NCBI GenBank assembly: GCA_030490835.1
Contig: CM059975.1
Coordinates: 33,698,133 to 33,762,132 of the forward strand
Length of the DNA stretch: 64,000 nt
Direction: 5' to 3'
Origin: Annona cherimola
Lineage: Eukaryota > Streptophyta > Magnoliopsida > Magnoliales > Annonaceae
In this document: one piece after another, positions 56,491 to 64,000 of the stretch
How the letters are laid out: each line of letters opens with the position of its first letter
Position numbering within the stretch: the first letter of the stretch is position 1
Translations under genes and position numbers: made by a program
The notes under the pieces: generated by a model
Seen by the model: only the letters and a program-made list of their open reading frames with translations
Databases searched by the model: none
What the model was told of the DNA's origin: nothing

Positions 56491-56823
56491 AGATTCTGGT
56501 GCAGCATTCCTATGCAGCATCGCTGAAATAGGCCCCACATGATCATGAAATCATGATCTACTCCACCCATTGTATTTAGAATAATGTATTCTATTAACAT
56601 ACTAATTTTCATCCCAATCAGATATGTATAAGGGCCCCATCTGAAAATGGTACAAATCCAACGTAATAAAATAGTTTGATGTAAATAACAACTTTAAAGT
56701 ATCTGATTGTGATGAAAATTGGTATGATAATAGAATACATTATTCTAAATACAATGGGTGGAGTAGATCATGATTTCATGATTATGTGGGGGCCATTTCA
56801 GCGATGCTGACACCAGAATCTGT
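56491..56823. mobile_element. Near-perfect foldback copy of family-B MITE
   Basis: 56491-56626 and 56700-56823 are inverted copies more than 90% alike: AGATTCTGGTG, CAGCATCGCTGAAAT, CATGATCTACTCCACCCATT and AATAATGTATTCTATTA each occur in both arms. The loop is about 75 bp. The high arm identity indicates a recent event or gene conversion. Confidence 0.9.
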
Positions 56824-57216
56824 CTCATATATATATGAAACTTACCGTTTAACTTAACTAAGACACTAAGTTTCGATCACCACTTTCATGCCCAAGCAGC
56901 TGATGTGAGTGTGTATAGAATAGTATAAGTAGAAAATTCAAGATTCAAATATTGAATTAAGGCAATACTTGTTACCCCTCTCCTCCTCGAGTACACCTTG
57001 GTTAAGTGACTAATTATTCAAAGTGAGTGACACAATGTATAAAATAAAAAATAAAAAAAAACTTACATTTCGTGAATGCTTGGACGACCCAATGACCAAA
57101 TGATTGACTTGAATATGTAGTGTATGTTGTTGACATTCAACATCTAAATTGTCACAAACATCTTTAACATGCATATAATTGATTCCATAGAACATTTTAG
57201 GTGTCCAGTAATATGA

Positions 57217-57585
57217 GGCGGGATCATTTCAGATTGGTCTAAAAAGAAGTCATTTTAGACCGGTCTAAAACACTTTTTCTCTTTTTTTTTACAAAAATGT
57301 TATTCTAGTTATGTTTAATCTACATATTAATTTTTACCAATTTTGAAGATGTATATATATTATTTTGGATTTTTAAATACATGGGTATTTTAGTCATTTT
57401 AAATTGTTGAAACCTAACTAAACTACCCCTATATTTAAAAATCCAAAAAATATATATATATATCTCCAAAATTGGTAACAATTAGTTTATAGATTAAACA
57501 AAACTAGATTGACCATTTTGCAAAACTAAAAATTAAAAAAAACAAAAAATTGTTTTTAAACCAGTCTGAAACGATAATTTTGCTG
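57217..57585. mobile_element. Foldback Mutator-like MITE, family F, copy 7, near-perfect 9-bp target duplication
   Basis: Ends …GATCATTTCAGATTGGTCTAAAA and the complement of TTTTAAACCAGTCTGAAACGATAAT are inverted. GTAATATGA (57208-57216) and GTAATATAA (57586-57594) differ at one base. The interior is palindromic around GTTGAAACCTAACTAAACTACCCC. Confidence 0.75.
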
Positions 57586-57599
57586 GTAATATAATGTTA

Positions 57600-58249
57600 G
57601 GCTGGGCCGTTGGGGGGTGCCCGGACGATCGAAACAAAATCCCACTGAGGAACAGAGGAATGTATTTCCTTCCCCATGCCCACCTATAAATCAGTGCCTA
57701 AAGCATCCAGTTTATTAAGTCAAGAGTCTACTTTACACTTTACAGGTACTCAAACACACAAAAAGAGTAATAAATTTTATTTTAAAAAAAAAAAAAAAAA
57801 AAGGAAAGAAAGAAAACGACTACACTCCAAGATTAGGGTTTGTCTTTTCAAAAGTTGGTGCACTGACAGAGTGCAAAGATATAAAAAAGACTGATTCTTG
57901 GGTTTCCAACGCCACTTAAAAGAATTGGGATACAAACCGACCACCTCCTCTCAAAAATTCTCACCAACAAAAAATAAACGAAGAAAGAAATAAACAACTC
58001 TGGATTTTTGACCTACCAAGTTCATCATGTATTCTACAACACTAGAAAATCACCACAACCCTTGGAGTTGCCTTTATATTTTTACAGCATTGATGACAAT
58101 CCCAGCAGCAAGAAACTTAGCAGAAATCTCACACCTGATTGCTCCCTGCAGCTTCTATTCAAGGTCTTGACTATATACTACTCGAATCTCCAGCAAACCA
58201 AGAAGCTGTTTTTGTGTTTGGGAAAGAGAAAGCTGCTCAGGATTGGCTG
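57600..58249 (-). other. 3' flank / probable 3' untranslated region of the TOM1-type gene
   Basis: Moderately GC-balanced, non-repeat-looking sequence after the stop codon. On the minus strand an AATAAAATT at about 57771-57779 could be a polyadenylation signal, with a long A-tract (plus strand) at 57784-57801. No coding frame supported. Confidence 0.4.
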
Positions 58250-58482
58250 CTAAAAAATCGGATGGCACTGAGCTGATACTCTTTTAGGAGGGAGCTTCCG
58301 GAGTATGTAGACGACAAGTGCGGAAGGCAGTATCTCAACCAACTGAATTCAAATTGGGTCATAGAAAAATCATTTTAGCAGAAGATTACGGAGACGTGTT
58401 TGGAAAAAGTTAAAAGAAAATGTGTTTACCATGTAATAAATGAGATTTAGAATCGGATGATCCATAACATCAAGAGATGCAT
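58250..58482 (-). CDS. TOM1: TOM1/TOM3/THH1-type membrane protein, last two exons
   Basis: Minus-strand exons 58430-58482 (53 nt) and 58250-58342 (TAG stop) are joined by an 87-bp intron, GTAAAC…ATTCAG. They encode ASLDVMDHPILNLIYYM then LVEILPSALVVYILRKLPPK, ending RVSAQCHPIF. This matches the C terminus of the plant TOM1/TOM3/THH1 seven-pass tonoplast proteins (known as host factors used by tobamoviruses): D-x-LDHPILN-IYY, a last membrane segment with LVEILPSALV, and LRKLPPKR. The 53-nt exon is preceded by a pyrimidine-rich acceptor (CTTCTTCTTTCTGTC … TTTATGCAG at 58483 upward). The upstream exons were not found as far as 64000, so a long repeat-filled intron or a stranded gene end are both possible. 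No defect is visible in these exons. Confidence 0.8.
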
Positions 58483-58564
58483 CTGCATAAATGCAGCCAC
58501 TACAACCAGTAATGACAGAAAGAAGAAGAGTTATACTATTAGCCTGAGCTAAGTAAACGTCTCA

Positions 58565-58862
58565 CTTAGTATTTTAAAAAACTTATTTACAACAACTTTT
58601 TTTTACTTTTTTCTTTGTGCACTTGTTTATCTAAGTATATTTGACATATAAATCAAGTTTTATCATTTTTAAATATGTTTATCTATTTTTTTGAGATTTT
58701 TAAACATCTATGTGTATATATGTATTTAAAATACCCTTATTTTTAAAAATCTAAAAATATATATATACATATCCAAAAATGTTAAAACTTGATTTATATA
58801 TCAAATACACTTAGATAAAAAAGTGTATAAAGAAAAAACCAAAAAAAAAGTTCTATCAAGAT
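58565..58862. mobile_element. Foldback MITE, family F, copy 8, in the TOM1-type intron
   Basis: ATCTAAGTATATTTGACATAT … AAATCAAGTTTTATCATTTTT faces AAAAATGTTAAAACTTGATTT … ATATCAAATACACTTAGAT. Arms of about 110 bp; centre near AAAATACCCTTATTTTTAAA. It lies 80 bp upstream of the 53-nt exon. Confidence 0.75.
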
Positions 58863-59240
58863 CATTCCTCCAAAAAGAAATCGGTTCAAAATATATGCAT
58901 TACTAATTCAAATGTGCAGATGCGCTTACAAGGGCAAATAGAATCAAACCATCTGATCACGAATTGAGTCACTAACTTCCCGAATTAGAAACAGTGTTAG
59001 TGAAATCAATAAATTAAGGATATAGCTTCAATCCCCGTAAAGATACCGTCTTTTTTAGGGCGGAAGATATAATGCTTATAACAGAAGTTTACCGGACCAG
59101 AAAAATAATAAATAATAAATTAAAACAAATACAAATACAGAGTTAACCTAAAAATATTCCTTCAACATTTAATAACTAGTGGAAATACAAAATAGACACG
59201 TACATACAGCCTAGCAAATCAGGTATGAATTCAATTCATG

Positions 59241-60116
59241 GCCACCAGCCATGTCGTCTGGTGGTAACTCAAGTGTCCCACCCCAGGGACGTCTGTAGTT
59301 CGAATCTTTCATTGTTGGGAGTGGAAAAAAAAACAAACAAACAAACAAACAGTTGTCCACGGTAGGGGTGTTAATGGTCATGGTCATCAACCCCCTCGTC
59401 CAACCCGTTTATAAATGGGTTTAGGTTGGGATTTTTGAATAAATAGGTTATGATCCGCAAACCCATTTAATCATTTAATTAAATAAATGAATTAGGATTG
59501 AGATTTTATAACTTGTCAACTAGTTTAGTAACCCACTTAATCTGTATAACTTGTTCAACCCATTTAATTCGTTCAACCCATTTAACTCGCTTAATTCATT
59601 AAAGTTTTATATATATACATGTAAACCCCTTAGTTATTTTCCCTCTTTAAGTCTTCCTCAAGTCACCTAATTTTCATATTTCCACTGTTGTCCTAATTCC
59701 ATTTTTCTGTTACCGCCCTATTTTCATTTGCCCTACATCGAAAATACTCTCTCGTCTCTCCCTGCAAGATCATCATCTACTAGAGTTTAGGCTTTCAGTT
59801 TATTTGGTATACAACCTGTTAACAATTCACCAACTCATTTATTAAATGGGCTGTAAATGGGTTAAGGTTGAGATTTTTTAAATGAGTTAATAAACGGATT
59901 AGGGTTGAGATATTTTAAATGAATTAGAATTAGAATTAAGTTTCATCCCGTCCAACCCAATCCGTTAACACCCCTAGTCCCCAGCATGGGGGTATATATA
60001 CAATTGTCCACCCAAGAAGGAGTATTTGTAGAATGTCCCTCAAGGTCAGGGTTGTGAAAGTGTCTGATTTGTAATATGAGATCTCACAATATATAATACC
60101 AATTTTTAAAAAGAAG
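59241..60116 (+). mobile_element. tRNA-derived SINE (~254 bp) interrupted by a hAT MITE, 17-bp target duplication
   Basis: TATGAATTCAATTCATG (59224-59240) and TATGAATTCAATACATG (60117-60133) differ at one base. The head GCCACCAGCC…GTCTGGTGGTAACTCAAGTG is A-box-like; GTAGTTCGAATCTT is the B box. The SINE is split at 59362 by the hAT MITE and resumes at 59985 to a TTTTTAAAAAG tail. Confidence 0.85.
59363..59976. mobile_element. hAT MITE (TAGGGGTGTTAA termini), 614 bp
   Basis: Ends TAGGGGTGTTAATGG and CCGTTAACACCCCTA, the family of 50238-50805. Flanking 8-mers GTCCACGG and GTCCCCAG agree at six of eight positions, an aged duplication. More diverged inside than the copy at 50238. Confidence 0.8.
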
Positions 60117-60182
60117 TATGAATTCAATACATGAAAATTAGATGTACATCAACATAAGTACATAAGTAATATAGGGCTTTGC

Positions 60183-60690
60183 TTCTATCAACCGGGTTTC
60201 CCATTCATTTTTAAGATGTTGATGATTGATACAAAATTCAATCCACTTATTGTATTTAGCATCATTCGTTCGGTTAAAAAACTAAGTTTCATTCAAATCA
60301 TATATGTGCATAGACCACAATTGCTCAAAAATAGATAGATTCACATGTAAATTAGGGAAAATTCTTCCATCCATTAACATATATCATAATGCAATAATAC
60401 TCTATAAAATCTTTTATCCGTATAGATAGATAGATATAGACATAGATATAAATGAGCACCGATTCTACTAAATTCATTTCGGTGAAAGCCTATCCATTTT
60501 GGCCCACTTTGATGATTGTGGGAAATTCATTTTATCTACCGTATATTTGTATTTAACATTAATTTGTTTGGCTAGAGAACTCCCATTATTTATTTAGCAT
60601 CAATGTGCATGGCCACATCTATAAAGAACGGTAAATGAACCTAATAAAATATACATCAATATAAACATATATAGAAGTCCCACATCCATG
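60183..60690 (+). mobile_element. Two partial family-B MITE copies
   Basis: 60183-60470 (CAACCGGGTTTCCC … TGATTGATACAAAATTCAATCC) and 60483-60690 (CCATTTTGGCCCACTTTGATGATTG … AGCATCAATGTGCATGGCC) both carry family-B blocks. The second resembles 60710-60890. Confidence 0.55.
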
Positions 60691-60705
60691 GAACCCATTT
60701 TGGTG

Positions 60706-61165
60706 AAACCCTATCCATTTTGGCATGCCTTAACGATTAAATGGAAATCTATTTCATCTGCTACTTTAGCATTAATTTGTTTAGCAAGAGAAACCTGCAT
60801 CATTTGCTTAGCATCATTAGAAATAGACAACATCTATAAAGAATGTTAAGTGAGCATGATAATACGATTTGATGTTGAATATTAATTTCAAAATTGTATT
60901 TTCAACATTTAAACCCTCTAAAATATTATTCCTATGTGGAGAAATGATTCTATAAAGTATTTTTTATATTCTATGAACATGTGAATAAATCTAAACATTT
61001 TTTATAGCTTGCGCAGGAATAGATACATTTTCTCGTGCACATTTTTTATTCGGTTAAAATTTATTCTTCTAACTAAACAAATGATACTAAATACAATGAA
61101 TGAATTGAATTTCATCAATCATCACTAATACCAAAAAGATGGGGTTTTGTGAAACCACTTCTATA
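60706..61165. mobile_element. Family-B long-form MITE, foldback
   Basis: The left arm GGTGAAACCCTATCCATTTTGG pairs with the complement of TCACTAATACCAAAAAGATGGGGTTTTGTGAAACCAC at 61124-61162. The interior has GATGTTGAATATTAATTTC and the Family-B block AAACCCTCTAAAATATTATTCC. Confidence 0.6.
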
Positions 61166-61745
61166 TAACAAAGTTACATAAAAAACCGAAATTGTATATA
61201 AATAGAGTTTATATTCAAAACAATTGGCTGTTTTGAATAATAAGCCAACAAACTTTTAATTTTTTGACCATTTTAATGTTTTAATATAATCTGGCTAATT
61301 CAATATGCTAACCTTTAGCTATTAAATTACAATATAAAAAATTGCTTTGTTTAAAGGCTTTTGTTGGTAACAAAATAAAATCATGTTATGATAGATATAT
61401 CACTATTACGTATAAAGGGCTTTTTTTTATTATTGTGTTAGTCACCAAACAAAGGTGTATTTTCAGTGGCAGGAAAAAGAAACTATTATTGTTATCCAAC
61501 GTTTGAACCCTAAGCCTCTCATTCACACTACTCTACACCCACCCACATTAGTTACTTGGGCATCTAAGTGGTAACAATTATAAAAGTTTAATAAATAAAT
61601 TATCATACATTCTAGGTAAATAGATAATGTTAAATCTCTTGGATGGATTGAATTCCTTATGTGAATATCAAAAGAATGTTGGGATATGATTCAAAACAAC
61701 CATATATTTTAAATCATAACCATATATAAAGAGAGAGAAGTTATC
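61166..61745. other. AT-rich sequence, nothing recognised
   Basis: Between two MITEs within the supposed TOM1-type intron. I looked on the minus strand for upstream TOM1 exons (G-R-R-K-K-L, F-L-I-R-C) and found none. Confidence 0.5.
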
Positions 61746-61747
61746 CT

Positions 61748-61995
61748 GTGCATTTATATGCACCATAAATTATGATGCATTTGGTTCAAAATGGGCTCCA
61801 CACGATCATAAAATGTATATCTACTTTACTCATTGTATTTAGAATTATTTCTTTTATTAGCATACAAATTTTTATCGAAATTGGATATATGTATAGGCCC
61901 CCTATGAAAATGATACAAAATCAACATAATAAAATAGTTTGATGTAAATACTAATTTTAAAATTATTCTTTCAATATGTAAACGATCTAATATGT
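61748..61995 (+). mobile_element. MITE, family B, partial copy
   Basis: TGCATTTATATGCACCATAAATTATGATGCA at the left, then CTCCACACGATCATAAAATG and CATTGTATTTAGAATTATTTC. The right half is lost at the probable LTR that follows. Confidence 0.65.
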
Positions 61996-61996
61996 A

Positions 61997-62997
61997 ATTG
62001 ATAATTGGTAATTAATAATATATTTTGTGGGTATTTTGTACTAATTTGGTGGGTAATTATTTGAGTTTAATGTGAAATTTAGTTTAAAATATATATTTGC
62101 AATATTTTATGCATTAAATATTAATTTTAAGTTATTTAAATAATTTGTGTGATCTTTTAGCTTGAAATTATATTTTTATTTGTTGCGATAAAATTAAATA
62201 AGCTTGAATAATTTTTATATTAATAACTCATTAATGGATTTGATAAATTAATTATTTAAACATTTTTTATGCAGGTTTGCAAGCCCAAGTGTGGGCCCCA
62301 CAAATTGTCCACAAAATCAACGGCCAAGAAACCATCTCAGCTGTCCAAGCAGATTAACCCAGCCGTCCATTTTTTATATGCAGATCATCACCGTCCAGAT
62401 TTTTAATCCGGGCCATTCATCCAATTAATTTGGGCCCCACAAGATCACGTCCAAATTTTCAGCGCACCATCCATGCCATCCAACACGTCATCAGATCGCC
62501 TAATTAGATGCATCATTTTTCCACCGTCCAAGATCTGCAGCCATTAAATCCAAGACCGTCCATTATTGCAGATCATGTCCAACAGATTGAAGCTTTTAAA
62601 TCAAAGCTTCCACTGTCCTTGGAGAAACCTGCACAGACCAAATTCATCTCTGCATGAGTCCAAGCAATGCAAATTTTTACGCCCAAAAACTCCACCGATC
62701 AAAGCCGTCCATCTTATTCCATGCGTCTAAAAATCCACCGACCATGCAGATCCCATCCAAGCCGTCCATCCATTACGCAATTCAGCATCCATGCAACAGG
62801 TTGTGCATGAATTAAATGCAAATCCCAATTATAGAAAGGGGTGTGGACAGCAGAATTGGGGGGAGAAAAATAGATAGAATAGAATCCCATAGCAGAAAAT
62901 AAACAAAAAATTTAGAGTGAGAGAGAACAGCGTAGTGGACAGGAGACAGAGCATGAGGGCTAGAGGCAAAGCAGCGAGTTGCGTGAAATGGTCGACA
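61997..62997 (+). repeat. Probable LTR (U3 and start of R), truncated
   Basis: An AT-rich left part is followed by 62290-62800, dense in CCGTCCA-type strings. Then comes a TATA-like AATTATAGAAAGGGGTGTGG at about 62828 and a GA-rich leader (62850-62960). This order looks like a retrotransposon promoter. The start (TGTAATTG, 61997) and end are uncertain, no primer-binding site follows, and the class is unproven. Confidence 0.45.
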
Positions 62998-63605
62998 CAC
63001 TATCAGGGCTAAGGCTGCAACTCAGTCCGTGTTGGGCACGAACTCGGCCCACCAAACCGGAGTTGCAACACTGTCAAAACTCCATAGTTTTGAGCCCGAG
63101 CCCAATTTTGCCAACCCGAACTAAATTCAAATCAGTTCGGTTTCGGGTTCTAAAAAACCCGAACCCGATTTGAGTATTATAATACATTTCAGGTACCATA
63201 CAAAATCAAATGTTCCTCCAACCCTAGCGCCTTTCCCGCCTCTGCCTTCCATCTTTTCTTCTATAGCCCTACTTGCCGTCCAGCCAGCAACCATCATCTA
63301 CCGCCCACCCTCCATCCTTCGCCGCTCATCTGCGTCGATTTCTTCCGCTCACTACTGGCCTTCTTCTCTGCGTGCAGCTACTGCTTCTCCTCTGCATGCT
63401 ATTGCCAGCTTCTTCTGTGTGTGTGGCGACAGCTCATCTATTCTGGTTCCTCTCCACTCGTCGCTAGCGGCTTCTCTGCGTGCAGCCACCACTTCGCCTC
63501 TACTCTGGCTTCTCCTCTATTTTGACTGCTTCTCTGCGTGCAATGACATCTTCTTCGCTATTCTAGCTTCTCTACGTGCAACGATTGCACGTTTGTGAGT
63601 ACACG
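62995..63605. mobile_element. Possible hAT-like element left end with GC-rich interior
   Basis: CAGGGCTAAGGCTGCAACTCAG begins a segment with AACCCGAACCCGA-type subterminal repeats (63100-63170), similar in style to the hAT ends at 46150 and 47942. A CT-rich GC-rich block with four CTCTGCGTGCA-like units (63366, 63475, 63531, 63569) follows. The right end was not found. Confidence 0.4.
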
Positions 63606-64000
63606 GATACTATCTAAAACCCCCTTTCGGTACACTATTTTTGTTTGGCTCATGTAACTTTTTTCAATATATTTTTTATGTACACCGATGTCTGTGCGTG
63701 ATACAGTTTGATAGATATTAAGGAAGTTTCACATGACTTGCATATTCAATGGGCTGTTTATTACTTATTAGAACAAGGAGCCTCAGAAACGAAAATGAAA
63801 ATTTTGAATCTTTGACGACATTTGGTATTATCAAAGGTTAATGGAAGCAAATCATTCTTACTTGAATGGAAGCAAATGTCAATGTAATTCAAATGAATTG
63901 TGTTTTTACTAATTGATTCCCTGTAAGGTAATTGTCTTCTCAATATTTCTATATCTCCCATGCATGCATTCCAATGATTTTTGCCACTGTGTATGTTTGT
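63606..64000. other. Window end, nothing recognised
   Basis: AT-rich sequence without a supported gene or element. Confidence 0.5.

Noticed and set aside
58484..58553. Extension of the 53-nt TOM1-type exon upstream to an alternative acceptor (start GCTAATAGT at about 58545)
   Set aside because: It gives an open frame, but residues stop matching the family and the segment is a pyrimidine tract ending in TTTATGCAG, which fits an intron end better.
63170..63598. 142-codon plus-strand frame, Ser/Leu/Ala-rich
   Set aside because: Composed of CT-rich degenerate repeats (CTCTGCGTGCA units) with several overlapping open frames and no domain; read as repeat interior, not a gene.

Overview
This window is nuclear DNA of a flowering plant. 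The evidence is a spliced Derlin-2-type gene with GT-AG introns of up to 6.8 kb, plant L1-type LINEs with C-terminal RNase H domains, a Ty1/copia element, tRNA-derived SINEs, and many small Mutator-like, hAT-like and Tourist-like elements, in AT-rich DNA. I cannot name the species. The mix of many LINEs and foldback MITEs would suit a magnoliid or another early-diverging lineage, but that is a guess. I see no bacterial, viral or organellar gene cluster.

Host genes: (1) 1793-12247 (+), five 3' exons of a Derlin-2-type ER membrane protein; the start codon lies upstream of the window. Its introns hold five copies of one ~280-bp MITE, a 1.96-kb Mutator-like element carrying an antisense piece of a BEL1-like homeobox gene, and a perfect 118-bp tandem duplication. 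(2) 15988-16356 (-), a small intronless GC-rich gene for a 122-residue plant protein of unknown function, with a TATA box and a Mutator-like element just upstream. (3) 58250-58482 (-), the last two exons of a TOM1/TOM3/THH1-type multi-pass membrane protein; the rest would lie across a repeat-filled intron of more than 5 kb, outside the window. All three appear to be ordinary housekeeping-type genes with no shared pathway.

Region by region: 12.3-15.9 kb, MITEs and one possible gene fragment. 16.7-18.0 kb, two nested Mutator-like elements, the inner with a perfect 9-bp target duplication. 18.2-27.7 kb, decayed minus-strand L1 LINEs. 27.7-29.1 kb, a solo LTR with a perfect 5-bp duplication. 29.1-35.2 kb, mostly unreadable AT-rich repeats plus an isolated GC-rich block at 32.35-32.72 kb. 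35.2-38.5 kb, a 5'-truncated Ty1/copia element (-). 38.5-44.8 kb, MITEs and SINEs. 44.8-48.5 kb, a stack of insertions: Mutator-like arms around a LINE tail, a SINE, and a hAT element inside that SINE. 48.8-54.6 kb, two more L1 elements (-), split by a foldback MITE and a hAT MITE. 54.6-58.2 kb, foldback MITEs. 58.5-64 kb, MITEs, a second SINE split by a hAT MITE, a probable LTR and a GC-rich repeat.

No gene cassette here looks like a new defence, metabolic or signalling system. The most informative content is the transposon stratigraphy (six insertions with target-site duplications that order events), a family of long-hairpin Mutator-like MITEs, gene capture inside the Derlin intron, and two independent hAT-into-SINE insertions. 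I saw no transposase gene for any DNA transposon, so all of these must rely on enzymes encoded elsewhere.
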